DNA of 64,000 bases from Progne subis subis (GCA_022316685.1 JAKJHU010000066.1:372001-436000); one strand, 5' to 3'. Counted from the stretch's first letter, positions 23,101-38,100 are shown. The notes: generated by a model from the sequence alone, not told the origin. Numbers and translations: made by a program.

Positions 23101-26100
23101 AACATCATAGAAAACAATCCCACCCTAGCAAACAGAAGAGCAGATTTGAAAGCTTTCATTGCTGGGTTCTTTTCTGTCCTGTTTTGTTTGGATTTTTTCC
23201 TCCAAGTAGGATATTTTATTTTCATTCTCCTTCTTCACATGGTAAAGAATCACCCGTAACATTCAAGCAGTTTAAAAATTCCTAGACCCTCATTTTATGT
23301 ACAGTACAAACCTTTATTGCACAGGCTGACCTTCATTCTTTGTAAGACTGTTCAGGAGATGGGCTTTTTTGTGTGTGTGTGATAAAATGAGTATGTTTGT
23401 AATGAGGTTTGGTGCTTTTGTTATTCAAGATGAACCAGCCTGACAATAGACAGCCCTGCTGTGAGGAGTGCATTATATTCACACTCAGAGCAGTCTTCTC
23501 CAGCCCATGTAACATCCCAACTCAATATAATTGCACATATTAGTAACTGAATAAAAACCAGTGGTCCCTTCCTCTTAAAAGGAAACACGTTGAAAATTAT
23601 TTCCTTTCATGCTTTTGATCTATTTTTACAATCTGATATATTGATGATCGTAGTTTCAAACACCTGCTAATTTTTGCCTGGGCGATTCTGTGTGGGTTAC
23701 ATCTCGCCCATTTCATTCTGCTCTCTTTCAGGGGAAATCCCAATGGTGAATTCATCAGTTGGACCAAACTGCTGTACGTGTAATTGCCAGTCAACGCTGC
23801 AGGCGATTCTTCAGGAGCTCAAGACCATGCGAAAGTTGATGCAGATTCAAGCAGGTACAGCGAGCCGTCCCATGTGCGTCCCTGTGACCAGCATCGAGTT
23901 GAGGATGGCCCAGCTTGTTGGGGGGGTGTTGGATGAGATTATCTTTGGAGGTCCCTTCCAAACCCAAACTGTTCTCTGATTCTGTGATCTTCCTGTTAGG
24001 GAATGGTCTAGAAAATTAAAGTCTGTGTGGGCACTCAGGAAAACTTGGATTGTTTCCTGCTCTCCTGACATATTGGTCAAAGTCAAATTTTCACAGGTTT
24101 CTTAGAAATGCAATTTCTACTTTTCAGATCCTTACCTATAACATAGGATTTTATCTTGTAGCCTTTTAAGGCTAAATTGAAAAGAAAATATGATCAGATA
24201 TATAATGAGAGCTAAATGGGCAGGTCAATATGCCAAAACTGTGTGCGGTTTGTTTTCACTGGTGCATTGATTTAGGGGTGCCAAATGCTACTTCACCTCT
24301 ATTCTGCTTACCAGTTCACTAATCATAGGTGTAAGAAAAATAAAATTTGATGGTAGCTGAAAGTTACCAAATAGTTCTTTATTCAAAACTGTTTTAGCTC
24401 TGTGGTTGTCTCAGCTGAGCTAGCCACTGCATGTCATGGTCTCCACCCTTCCTCTGGCTGTGAAATATCAGCTTTCAGTGTGTGTACAGCAGCAGGAGTC
24501 TGTTCACTGGGGAAAACTACTGAGTCTAGTTTTCTCCTAGGTTGGGAGCTGAAACAGAACAGTGCAGAGCCAGAGGAGTAGGTGAGGCAGCAAGATAATG
24601 AGAACATGGTAGGTAGAGATAAGTCATCATAGGCTGATGCAGGCTCTGTGCTGCCTAAAATTAACTGTTAATACTAATGAGGAGATAGAGATGTTGGAGG
24701 TTTTGTCACTTGACTTGCCCATCCAGCATGAGTGATGGGGACTGGAGCCATGGAGGCTTCTCTCATGGAGAGGCTGGATAAGACCTCTGTGAGAAAAGGG
24801 AGTGTTGAGTAATTAACTGAAATATGGGTGGAGTGAAGGGCTGACTAAACTCCTTGTCTCCATGGTGTATAATGTTTGAATGAGTGATGGGAAGGATCAG
24901 ACACGTTTTGTAATATCACTTGATACACATAAAAATGCTTTTCTAGAAGTCATCAGTTTACAAAGAAGAGCACAAAAGCCCAGTTTTACAATTTTTGCTG
25001 GTACATGGGATTCTTCATGCAGTCACACCAATTTCATTGAAATCACATGGGTGATTGAAAAATGGTTTGTGAGTGAGAGTTAGAAAACTGGGGTCTATGC
25101 CAAAAGAGCTGACTCCTCAGTAGCAGAACAATTCTTATTTATTATGTATCTACAGAGTAAGTACCTTTGTTAATTCATGAATCTTTTGATTCACTTGGAA
25201 TACTTCATATTTTTTGAAATTATGGCTTTGCAGAGAAAAAAAATCAGTTGGCACCTTTGTTGCTAAAAGAAAAGAAAAACTAAAATTCAAACTTTTAAGT
25301 GAAAGTGTAATAACTTATTTTAGTATTCAGACACCCTACTGTCTTAATTATAATCTGCACATCACAGTCTTGTAAATCCTTGCCAGAAATTAAATATTCC
25401 AGAAATCTTTTAATAATCAATAGTCTGAGGTTTGTTTTTTTCCTGAAGCTTTGTAGATGAAGATTTTTTGTAGCTTGCTCATATCTTGAATGAGTTTGAT
25501 CTGCATGTATAGCACTTCTGGCTTTTTCTTTGTTTTGACCTTGATCTTAGTGATTTATCCACACATATAATTGTATCTTGATAGCATTCTTTTGGAGGGC
25601 TTGTTCATATTGGTACAGGTTCCGGATTGGTGCCTTAATTTACACAAATGATTGTGGATACTGGAAAATGCAAAATATCTGTAAAATATGGTTCTTTATA
25701 TTTCAGAGGTAATACATGTCAGTTTTTGTGTATGAGCAAAACAAACTGATACAACTTTTGGTTACTGTTTTTCCCCAGAAATTAAACTATTGAATAGTGT
25801 TTTCACTCATTCTTGACATAATAGTACTTGAAATGTTCTTGCTGAGCTAATTAACTTGGAGGCCACAGTCATAAAAATAACTGTAATTGCATTAGCACTT
25901 GTATTATCTTACTTTATCAGGAAGAGATCCTCAAAGGCAGTGAGATTCAGTCATTCAGAGGGCACCACAATCATCACTTAAGTGCTTCATGTCACTAACC
26001 ATCCAGTGGTCACTAGGAAAAAGAACTGCGTATTCCTAATTTTCTTAAAATAGTGTTCATCAGTATGTCTTGAAAAGCCTCACTGTCATTATCCTCATTG

Positions 26101-29100
26101 TACAGATTGGAAAATTATGCAAAGGTGATAAAACTTATCTGTTTCCCATGCACCAGCAGCCCTGAAAATCACATCACTTATCTAGAAAATAAGTTCAGTG
26201 AGTCAGTAGTTTAATGGAGCAACTGTGTAGTTATTCATATGGCTTTTGTCTATAAAATTAATGCATTAATTTCTTTCATTCAGTTGGGACTCAAAACAGA
26301 CAGCAGCCTCCTGTTCCTCTGATTTGTGCACAGAAGTCAACAATATCAAGAAAGAGAAATAAAAAGAGAAAACTGCCCCTCAAAGCTGTTGAAGCAGTTA
26401 CCATGAATAAGAAACCCAGCTCTCCAGAGAACGAGAAGAGGCTGACAGCAAACTCAGAACGATCGAGTCTGCAAGCAATTGAACCCCCCCTGAAGCCAGA
26501 GACCCCTGTTTCAGGGTTTGGAATTATCCTTGAATCAGCTTCATCAGATGTAAGTTAAAATTTTAATATGCAGGATTGAAAGATTTTGAACTACTGACTC
26601 ATTCAGGAGAATCGGTACTCAAGTCACATTGATGCATTTTCCCACTTTTTATTAGAATAAACAAGCAAATCTTGGGTAGGAGTGAATGGAGATGTTAGAG
26701 TTAGATGTGTGGAGTGCTCATTGCGAGGTTTGGGGGTTTTTTTCAGCTTTCACAAGCCTGAAGTTTTCCCTCAAGTTCAAGGCTCCTGTTCTTTGAGCTT
26801 TCAGTGGAAACTTGTTTTTCATCTCTCCCAATGCCAAGAGCCACAGCTGAGATGAGGAGCCCTGAAAAGTGCAAGGTGTGTAAAGCACTCACAGCCCCAT
26901 CATTGCTGGTGAGCCCACATAGTCCACACGTGTATTTTTGTGCTTTCCTGGTCCCTCCTGTGTGTGCTGGAGTAAGGTCTCAGAACTGTTGATGATGTCA
27001 GTGTGACTAAAAAGGCCAAGATTTGCCACTCTAAGAATGTGCACGTTTCCCATAGATAATTGCAGTAAGCATGTTTTCTTGATTCATGTACACACTGATA
27101 GGAATTCCATGCATCTGTTGGATGATTGGCTTTGTCTTAATGACCAAATTGATGTCACCCGAACCAGTTCACCGACTAGTAAACTGTTCATTAATTCCTC
27201 TAATATATTTTTAATTTTGAGCAGGCTCTTTCCAATTTCCTAAGTATTATGAGCTAGAAAAACATAATTAAATTCAGTATCAATAAGTGTAAATGAAAAC
27301 AATGCATGCAGATAATATTCTATCCTTCTGGAAGAGGGAACTAATAATAAAAAAGAGCAGTCAGGATAATTCAGTTACAGAGATGCAAGCCACACCACTA
27401 ATTAGGTTGCAGTCTCATGCCACAGAGTCGGTGTAGTGATACAGTGTAACTAGTTTGATGCTTTTTTTTCAGAGGGTTTCCTTTTGTAGTGCTGAGCTTA
27501 ATAATGTTTGAGGTAAGGGTTTGGGGAGGACTGGTAATTTATCTCCAGTATGCAATTTGTGCTTATAATTTTTCTTTGCTTGTGGCACTCTTGTCAGCTT
27601 GAAACACGGTTTTGAAAATGGTTTTGTGCTTGCAATGGAATTTAATTTGGCTTTATGAATGTGCTCCATCGCTGGACATGATTCTTTGTAGTTGCCAGTT
27701 TGACCTAAGGAAAAAAAGAAGAGAAAACATGTGGCTCATAAATCAGGTGTTCATCTGTCCTCCCATGCTTGAGCCCCTGCTTGCCACAACAGTTGTTTGA
27801 CTAAATTTACAGAGCCAGAACCCCAAGACAAACAAATTGATTTTGTTTTGTCTTTGGAAAGAAAACATTTGAGTTCTGAAAACAGATATATTTAATGCGA
27901 AAATAAAATGTGACCTTAAATATTTTGAGGAGGCCTAAGAAAGTCACTTCTTTGAGAATGAATGGCAGCATTATCTTTTTCTACTTTTTTATAAACATCT
28001 CTGGTGTGGTCACAACCAGCATGTCTGTGTGCCTGAAAAAAACTGAAAGACATTTTACAAAGCACCATAAATGAATGTTCCCTTGAGAATATCCCACAGG
28101 TTGTCAGTAGTGTGTGCTGTGTAGTACGTCACCACTGCTGCCATTGCTATTTTGCAAACATTTATTGAACTTTAAGAAGAATCCAAGTTTAATGGGTATA
28201 AAATTGGGGCTGCCAAAACCAGTGCAATTAGTTCAGACCTTTTGAGACAAGATACTGCTGCTTACAGAAGTGGAAAATGTCTTTGTGAGGCAAACCCTTA
28301 ATCTGGTCTGTGGATCAGAGAATCTGCTTTTTAAATGTAATGATCTGATTACAGCTCTTAGTTGAACTTGTGTTTGTTTTACAGTTGAAATATTTCACTT
28401 ATAACTTAATCATTTTTAATCTACATATTACAACCCACTAAAATATCTAGGATTAAATCTAGTTCACTGCCTGTTAATTTTAGCACAGCAAAAGCCTTTA
28501 GCATTCAAGTCTTCTTTATTTTGTTGTTCTTCGTTATTTTGTTGTTCACAAATAGTTTACCCTCCAGTTCCTTTTGCCATGATCATTATCTATTAATAAG
28601 TGCATTTTCTTTGAGAAATCACATTCAAAGTCATCATGAAGTTCAAATGGTTACTGATTGTCTCTGATTGAAGAGTAGATAACTACTAAAGGAAAGCAAG
28701 CATAAATAAGAGTTTTGCCTTCAAACTGTTTCATATATAAACAAATTGATCTCTATATTAAAAATAAAACAGTCAAAACTAAAATAATACTGACTCCTCC
28801 ACACTGGTACAATGGTAAGGTTTGAAATATATTTTACAGCTGTATTGTAGGGTGGTTGGTGCGCCTGCCAAAGTGGAATGCAGGTGTCCTAAGGTAAGAC
28901 CAGGGAAGAGGGAAACCACACACAGAAAAGAAGAGAAAAAGCTCACTTGACTTGGCAGTACAACTGACAAAGGATGACAGCAGGGCATCATGATCCTTCT
29001 GGCTTTTTGGGTTCTAAGGAGGAGGTGTCAGAAAAGGTACCACAGGGACAACTGGCTGTTGGTGAGGGTACCAGCAATAGTGTGGCCAGCCAGGACCAAG

Positions 29101-32100
29101 GCAGTGACTGTCCCTCTGTCCTCAGCACTGGTGAGGCCTCACCTCACAGTCCTGGCATCAGTTTTGGGCTCCTCACAGTGGAGACACTGAGGGTCTGGAG
29201 CGTGCCCAGAGAGGGGCAATGGAGCTGGGATGTTTATCCTGGAGGAAAGGACATTCGGGGGGGACCTTATCACTCTGCAATTCCCTGGCAGGAGGGTGTA
29301 GCCAGGTGGCTGTCAGAATCTTCTCCCAACTAACAACTGATATGACAAGAAGTAAATGGCCTCAAGTTGCACCAGGGAAGGTTTATTTCGGATATTAGGA
29401 AAAATTTCTTCCCCAGAATGGTTGTCAAGCAGTGGAACAGGCTGCCCAGGGAAGTAGTGGCAATCACCATTCCTGGATGTATTTCAAAGATATGTAAATG
29501 TGGCACTTGGGGACATGGTTTAGTGATGGCTGCACTCAATCTTTAGGGCTTTTTCCAACCTAAACTTTTCTATGATTCTATAATTTCACTGCCCTGGGCA
29601 TCTGTATCATTGAGGTCATCTTAGATGGCTATCACAAGACCAAAGAAACAGAACAGGGCAGGTATCCTTCATCACCATGTCAGCTGCATTCTGCTTTTTA
29701 ATTTATATGAAGTAGAATTTTTCCCAAGTTGTGAACTTGGCCCACATTTATTTACTCTTGCAAATCTTTTCTGTCACCAGCAGTTTAGAAGTAACATATT
29801 AAAAACCCACCTACATTCAAATATTGTCAAATGTCAGTAACTGACTGTTTTGCTGGATCCAGCATTTTGAAAGTTCTTGAGGTAAAAAAACAAATTTTCA
29901 TCCAGAACAAGCTGAGGAACTACGTGCTTCTTAGAATTTTGTTGTTGTTGTTGCTGTCTGCATATTTTAAGATTCTTCATCCTGGCTTCCCAAAGCATTG
30001 TAATCTTCAGTTTTATTGCACAGTACACATCCATATCCCATGACAGTACATGCTTTGGAAATATTCTACTTGCTGCAACACTCTTCATACTGATTTTTAG
30101 AAATCCATGGGAAAAGAATTGCACAGCCAAATTATTCTGAGACTGGCAGCCCTTTCTTCTGTCTAGACTCAAGATGTTCACAGGTGATATGATGGGAGAT
30201 GGCATTTGCTCTTGCTCTGTAAACTTCTCTGAAAATGCATCATCATTGCTGAATATATTTCATGTAGGGGAAAAAAGGGCAAGTTCTGAGCAGCAAGGCT
30301 ATAATGTTGGTTTATTTTCTCATTTCATGATCTCTGATTCTTTTACCTCCTTGCCAACTTCTAAACAATATTTTCAAAATTTTAGTTTATTTGCAACATG
30401 CCTTCATTCTAGATATATAATTTATTCCATGAAGAAGTCTTATCATAAGCATTGTGTGGTGGTACTCACAGAAAAAATCTCTGCAAATGCTCTTCGTGTA
30501 ATTTCTGATTGTACAGACAGGGGCAGCAAAAAGACTCTTGGTAAGGGGACTTCCTCAAAGGCTTTTGTCTACTTTGGCCCTCAGTGTACTTGAGGAAAGA
30601 CTCCTGTGAAATACAGCATGATTTTCTTTTCTCTTCTTCCCTTCCATTTCACCTTCTGGCAGTCGCTGTGATTCACTGCTGAGGATTTTTGTACTGAAAA
30701 AAGCTGTCTGTCTAACATCATCCTCTTCTAAACGTGCATTTTGGGACTGTGAAAAGGAGGGACAAATGGATGCTCAGCAAGTGCTGGCTCCAGGGGCCAC
30801 CTCAAACTCATCATCTGCTCATACTCATGGGCCAGTATCTTCACTGGAGGCCCTCTTGGGAAGCCATGTGGAATGGGCCAGTATCCCAGCATTTGTGCTT
30901 CTTGGAAGTGCCTGGCTGCCCCACAGCACACTCGTTCGCAGCATTTGGCAGTGAAACAAGTCCATTAAATGCTTAGATAAATGTCCAAAAAGCATCGCTT
31001 AGGAGCACTGCTCTGGGATGATCCTGTGCTTTGTTGTTTTTACCCAACACTGAAAGGTATCTCTTGTCTTTTTGTTAGCTGTATGCCTAGAAATGATGTC
31101 AGTAATTGTTAACTTTTGCAGACATTAGACAAGGAGTGTGATTGTTTGATTTGCCTTTTAAGGTGCTTGTTCACTCATGGGGTTTGATTTCAATGAATTA
31201 GGCTGCTGTGGCCCTGAATAGCTGGGTAGAGATTCATGGTTTGATGAAGTGATTGTAAAGTCTCACCAGATGCATGACTGAAGTAAAATAATGTCTTTGA
31301 ATGCTCATTTAATTAAAACATTTGTATTCTTTTGGTAGCCAGAAGTGCAACTTGCAGAAGGCTTTGATGTCTTCATGCCGAAATCTCAGCTGGACTCTAT
31401 ACTATCAAACTACACTCGCTCAGGAAGTCTGCTCTTTAGGAAGCTGGTCTGTGCATTCTTTGATGACAAGACTTTGGCTAACTCTTTACCAAATGGCAAA
31501 AGGAAAAGAGGGCTCAATGACAACCGGAAAGGACTAGACCAAAATATTGTGGGTGCAATAAAAGGTATGTTTTCTGCTTTCTTTCCTATGCGTAATTAGA
31601 ACATATTCTCAGCTAAGGAGAGCATAAAGGGATTAGAATTTCTGACGTGTGTTAGGTCTTTTAAAATATGCAGGCTTATTTTTATTCCCTTTCATTCACT
31701 TGTTAAAAATAGCTTCTACTGGGACAGCTTGTGTTAATTTTAAGCTAGTGATCCTGGTTTCTGAAGTCAGGCTCTAAGGTTAGAAACTCAGTGTTCATAT
31801 AAGATAATTATTTTTTTCCCCCAGATATCAGAGATGCAAAGAAATCTTGAAAACATAATGACAGTGTAACTGATACCCTTCAATCACAGTTCTGAGACTT
31901 GCACTGTATTTGACTGTGTCTGCTCTGTAAATTTTTCAGTAGTTGGTGGCTGGATTGGGGAGAGATAGAAGGGGATAATACTGGCATGAGATGAGTTTGA
32001 TGCTCATAAGTACAGTAGTCCTTCTCCTGGGGGAGCAAATTTCTCAGTGTGAGCACCTTTTGCTGGGTGATTTTTCCTAGCAGTCACTGCTGTCTAGCTT

Positions 32101-35100
32101 TCCAGAAGAACAGGTACCTTCAAACTCTGTGATGACAGCATATAAAGAGCTGGTATTATTCTAGAGGTTCTGAACTGGATTCTATTTTGAAATCCGATAT
32201 TGTAGGGACAATACCCACATTACCAAAAGACAGGCCAAAAATAAGCTCTAAGAGTGGAGCTTATTTTAGAGGCTGTGACTTGTGCTCAGGTACAGATTGC
32301 TAACTTAGGAGACACAGGGCAATAAGAGCTTCTGTGACTCCATTGGCCGCAAAAGGAGGCAGAAGAATCTTCTGCAACCACCTCTGTGCCAACTTTTGGA
32401 CGCCTCTCCCCATGAAAGAAGGGCATTGACAAGCTGTCTTGAGTGGAGGGACCACCAAGACATACGACTTCACCACTTCCCTGCTGCAGTACCAAATGAG
32501 GGGAGGCTGAGAGACCTGGAGAGAAGATGATTCAGGAGAAACCTTACTGCTGTTCACAACTACCTAATGGGATCATATGGAGAAGTGGAGTCACTCTTCT
32601 CAGAGGCACAAGAGGCACTGAACACATGGAAAATTGCAATTTGATAAGGAGAAGCATTTTCAACATAAGGGTAGTTGAGCAGTGCAGTAGGGGCTCAGAG
32701 GAACTGCAGGATCTCCATCCCTGAAAATATTCACTGTGTGAACGTGTGAATTCACAAAATGTGACTGGTCCCAAGCATTATGATCTAGTTGCCGTGCTTT
32801 GAGCAGTGGGCTGGGCATGGAGGCCTGCGGAGGAGCCTCTCAAGTGTGCAACTCTGTAACAAAGTGTGTGTTCTGCCTATAGTATGTTCTGTCACAGTTC
32901 TAATATATCTTACCGAGCAGCTGACAGACTTTCTTACAGTTACACTTGTACTTAGCTTTAAATCACAAACACTGTTTTGTACCTTCTTTTCTTGAGCTCT
33001 TGAGTAATCTACAAAAAAATCTGAATTCTATCTGTGTCTCATTGTTCTTTAAAAGCTTTAATAAATAAGTTAAATGAAAGAAAGAGGAGTTCAAAATTAC
33101 TTCAAAAAACCCCACTCTAATTTGAACAGCACTTGATAAAATAAATGTTTTACAGTAAATGCAACAGCACTACTAAAATAGCAGCTGCTACCCACTGCAG
33201 AGAGCAACATTTCTCAGTAGCTAAGATTGTATTAGTGGAGCAAATTCTGAGGCTTGGTTTAACCTCTTTCCTTGAGTTTAACAGAATAAAGGAGGGACTT
33301 GTAGTTCCAACAGAGAAATTTCATCTGTGATGGTACTACTAGGTACCACTGCCATAACAGTGATCTTTATTGGCATTTACAGTATTGGCCAAACACTGGT
33401 GTCTGATCCCTGATAGGGAAGCCTGTCCCTAAAAGCTGTGGTGGAATAAGATGCCATGGTCTGATGTCCTGTGGATCTTCACTCAGTTTGGCTCCAATAG
33501 CACCCTTCTTCCCTCCAAGGAGCTGGGCTATCAGGCACTGTGGTTTCATTTATTCCAAGAAATAACTGAGCCAGTATGAAATCTCTGCAAGAACAACATC
33601 ATGTTGTTTGCATTATTATCATTAGGACATTCCTCTACCACGTGCCCAGATATCCTCTAGTGGCACTTTTAGTCCTTTTCCATGACAGAGATACAAAAGG
33701 CTACATTCATGACAAAAATGGGCAGGGAATTTAAAGGAGGGACTGTTTGCTTGAAAATCACTCTTCCTGTCTGAAAACATTTTCACTGCTGTCCTTACAA
33801 GTCATTTAACGCTTCTGCAACAGAATGATTAGCCAGGGAGCAATTTTCTCTTTTGACTTTGGGTATTCAGTGGCACTTGTTTTATCAGTTGCAGTGTTTC
33901 TCCTGGGCAATCAGCTTCTCTTGTGAGTCTTTCACTTGGAACTGGGAGAAAAAAAAAAAGATGAAAAATAAAACTAGTCAAAAGCGGTTATTTTTCCTTT
34001 GTGTTGTTGACTAGAAATTCAGCCATTGAAATCCTTCCCCACAGAAATCAATGAGCTGCTTTCAGATATAAGTATGATGTGTCCCTCAGGGATCCACAGT
34101 GAGACCAGTACAATTTATTATTTTCATCAATGACACAGGCACTGGTTTCTAGGGCACCCTCAGCAAGTTTGCAGATGACACCAGGCTGAGTGGTGTGGTT
34201 GGTTGACAAAAGGGGAAGGGATGCCACCCAGGACCTTGGCAGGTTGAAGGAGTGGGTCCATGTGAATGTCCTGATATTTAACAGGACCAAATTCAAGGTT
34301 TTCCATCTGCGTCAGGGCAATCCCCAGTATCAGTATAGACTGGTGGATAAAGGGATTGAGAGCAACCCTACAGAGAAGGACTTGGGGGTACTGATAGACA
34401 AAATATTAGATAAGAGCCAGCAGTGTTACAGCTCTGAAAGTCAGCTGTGTCCCAGCTGGCATCACAAGAAGTGTGGGCATGATTCTATGCCTCTGCTCCA
34501 CTGTGGTGAGACCCCACCTACAGCGCTGCAACCAGCTCTTGGGGACCCCAGCACAGGAAAGATATGGAGCTGTTGGAGCAATTCCAGAGGAGACCACCAA
34601 GATGGTCAGAGGTGCTGGAGCACCTCTGCTGTGAAGACAGGCTGAGATTTGAGGTGGTTCAGCCTGAAGAAGAGAAAGCTCTAAGGAGTCCTTATTGTGG
34701 TCTTTTAATATATAAAAGGGGCTTATGGATGAGGATGGATATTTTACTGAAGCCTGTAGTGGGGTATTGGCTTTAAGGCTTTAAACTGAAAGAGGGTAAA
34801 TTTAGTTGGACATTAGGGTGCGCTGCTTTTTTTTTTTTTTTTTTTTTTTTCCCCCCTCTCTTTTTCTTTTTTTTTTTGCTTATTTTTTTAATGATGATGG
34901 TATTGAGGCATTGGAACAGTTTGTCCAGAAAAGCTGTGGGTGCTCCATCCCTAAAAATGTTTAAAATCGCCTGGACAGGGCATTGAACAATCTGATGAAG
35001 TGCAAGATGTCCCTGGTCATGGCAATGTGGTTGGACTAGATAATCTTTAAAGTCCCCTTTAAATTCAAACCAGCCTATGTTCCTGTGACAGAGGGTTTGT

Positions 35101-38100
35101 TAATACCGTACAGCTTGGGTGGACTAGAAAGGGCAAGTCCCAATTCTCCTGCCTCCTTCCCGTTGCATTCCCATTCCTTTTTGTTGTTATTTCTCTAACC
35201 ACACATTGAGCAGTTGCCTTTCTAAGTGAGTAGGAGTCACAAGTCACTGATCAGGTTCTTGTTGTGTCAGGTGCCATATGGATTCAGAAGGGAAAAATTA
35301 TTTCTACCTTCGCAAAGATGATGTTTGTTGCAAATCAAACACTGCAAATGTGTGGGGATGTATTGACTTCTGTGGGCAGCTCTCAAAAGCTGCTCTGATG
35401 TCCTTGTGGATCAGACTGCGCAGGAAAGTGTTGCTGCTGCCTGCCTTGCTGTGGTTTTGTGAAGTTGTCAATATGGAATGAGTTTAGAGGGGGGATTACT
35501 TTTGGTTCCCTTGTACTTAGCAGGTAGTGCTGCTTCAGGAGTGTGTGTATGAAAATACTGAAATTGTCTTTTTTTTGTTGCAAGTTTCCCAATCCCATTT
35601 GTGTGATATTTATTCTCAAGGATTACAAATCCCTTGAGCTGGGACCAGCTTTCTCTCTTTGTTTGCCAGTCATAATTGGACACTGGGCTCTGAGACCTCT
35701 GACCAAGTTTACAATAGCAATACTAACAGCAAGAATATTTTTTCTATTTCTGTACTTGTTTATTTTTTGCACACCTTTCAGTTGCGTGATGAAAATCAAT
35801 TGCATCAGTTTCACTCCATTTATAATTTTGTATTTTTGATATAACACTGTTAGGTTTGCTGTAAATACGGATTTAAAGGTAATGTTGACACTCTCTGTAC
35901 CTTTTTTACAAAACACAAAATAGGTCCTATAGGATATTTCTTTTTTCTCAGTAATAGTGCTTCTTTTTTTTTTCTTTTCTTTTTTTTTTTTCTTTTCCTT
36001 CTTCTCCCTTTTCCTTTAGTAGCTTTAATAAAAATTCTATTCCATTTGGTTTGGCAGACTAAAAACTGTGGAGATTTCCACAGCGGTAGGACTTTACTCT
36101 TTCATCACTTTTCCTGCACCCTTAGGAACCTGACCAAAGGCCACCAAATGACCAGATCTTCAGCTTTCTACCTGTTCCATATGGAAGGCAGCATTTACAA
36201 GTGCCTGCCACATCTGACACTCAGTTCTAAAGTACAATGTTATTTTTCTGTGATCATTTTGTGTGAAACTCATGAGGGCATCAGGTGTAGAACATCTCTC
36301 TGGGACAGGCTTTTATGCATAGTAATGATGCCATTCCTGTTATGTTTATGCAGCCAAGTCCTTTCTAAATGATAAACTTGTGAAGCACTGAGTTGAGCTT
36401 TATTCTCACAATCCTACATTTGGCCATTACAATTCTTTTTGATAATTGAATAATTTAATATATTTTGATTTAAATCCTCTCCCATTTCCTTTTCTCTGTT
36501 TATGGTGGCACATTTCAAAAAGGTGGTATCTTTTTATTTCAGTTTTTACAGAAAAATACTGCACTGCTAATCATGTGGATAAACTTCCTGGTCCTAGGGA
36601 CTGGGTCCAGATTCTTCAGGATCAAATTAAACTTGCAAGAAGACGATTAAAAAGAGGCTCAGGTATGTATAAAAATATGAGGAATAACATGTGAGTGTAA
36701 GGTTAAAAGCTTAGAGCCTTTGTATCCACAGAAGTATTTTTCCTGTTGACTGTAGAGTTGTACTTGTTCATTCTATGAAAATTAGCACTCTAACACTTTA
36801 GCAGGTTTCTGTGGGTTTGGAATGGTAGCAGGTTTAGGAGCTGTCTCTACAGATAAGTTAAGTGTGAGTCTTTGCTCAAATGTTGTCTCCTTTCCTTTAG
36901 CATCCAAACTTTTCTTCCCAGAAATTAGCTGATCCATCCAGGGTTGCAGGTAGAAGTTTTTTAACTCTGTTGTTTAGTCTGACAAGCCACTCACTGTACT
37001 GTTAAGACATAAGCCAACTGACCTTTCCCTCTAAACTGTATGTGTCTGGAAGAATAGATGAGTCTTCTCACATTCCTTATGAAAGAATCAGCAAAAAAAA
37101 AACAAACCCAAAACAAACCAAAAGAAAACCCAGCCACCTCCCCTGGTTGTGGCAGCAAGGCTCTGCAATATGTGGAAGGCAGCTTGCCAGCAGTGACAGG
37201 TAATCTAGGCAGGGTTTTGCAGCAAATCTGCTCAGTTTGAGCTGGGATAACCTGGATTTTTGGGACCAGCCTGCAACAAGCTCAGTGCTGAGCTTTCACC
37301 CTGACAGCATGCAGCTCGTGAGCCCTCAGCTCCAGCCATGAACATTCCAGCCTAGAAATCCCCAGTGAGATCCTTGGGAAAGCAATGTCACTGATTAAGA
37401 GAGATGTAATTACCTTATAAACCATAACTAGTCTCCTTCCCATCTTCATCCCTCCAGTCCTACAAGGGGCTTTCTCCCTATGAGGCTTCACTTCTTCTTG
37501 CTCATCCTGCAGTTTTCTTAAGGTTCTCTCAGGGCTGTATTTCTTGCCTGTCTCTCCCTGGGCATATCTGACACTGTTGTCTGAGGCACTTACTTGTGCC
37601 ACCTCCTTAAACACAGTCCTTTGCTGTTACTGTATTTAGCTGCCTGCCTTTTCCCCTCTTCCCCTCTGCCCGTCACCACAATTAAGTGCCTGTTAGCATC
37701 CATGGCATGGGAAACCTGATGGCTCCACAGGGGATGCTCACCCCGTGGTCCCTGGTGGTGAGCGAGACCGCAGGAAATGTCCTCTCCATCTCCCTGTCTC
37801 ACAGAGCCAACCTTTTCTGTCCAAAGCTGCATCTCTGAAACACACACTTAGGCTGGCATCTGAAATCATTCTCCACATTATTAATGCCAGGAGGGAAAAG
37901 CATAAGACGGAGGAAAATGAGAAACACCCAGAGACAGAAATAACGCAGGGGGAGGACAAAAGTGCAGATTATTCGGTAGCATAAGCTTCCCAGGGTAGAG
38001 AAACAAACCAGCACTGGCCTTAGAAAGGGTTTCTTGTGTATTGGGGGAGGGAGGACAGAGGGATACAAGATAATCTTGTTAAAGGCAGTGTCAGATTACT

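Larger units (their letters stand above)
31565..36542 (+). other. BEND7: BEND7 intron 6
   Basis: A 5.0 kb intron splitting the BEN domain. It contains two sense CR1 copies (about 32488-32735 and 34078-35091) and a long pyrimidine tract at 35961-36018. No other exon was recognised. Confidence 0.85.

Noticed and set aside
27814..27859. Imperfect inverted repeat (AAGACAAACAAA ... TTTTGTTTTGTCTTTGG)
   Set aside because: Low-complexity arms; no transposon ends or target duplication, and no sign of a structured RNA gene.
28974..29333. A 119-codon open frame in intron 5
   Set aside because: Most of it overlaps the CR1 copy at 29036-29584 and its frame is not that of an intact ORF2.
34190..34645. 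A 151-codon open frame in intron 6
   Set aside because: It is the decayed C-terminal part of CR1 reverse transcriptase, not a host gene.
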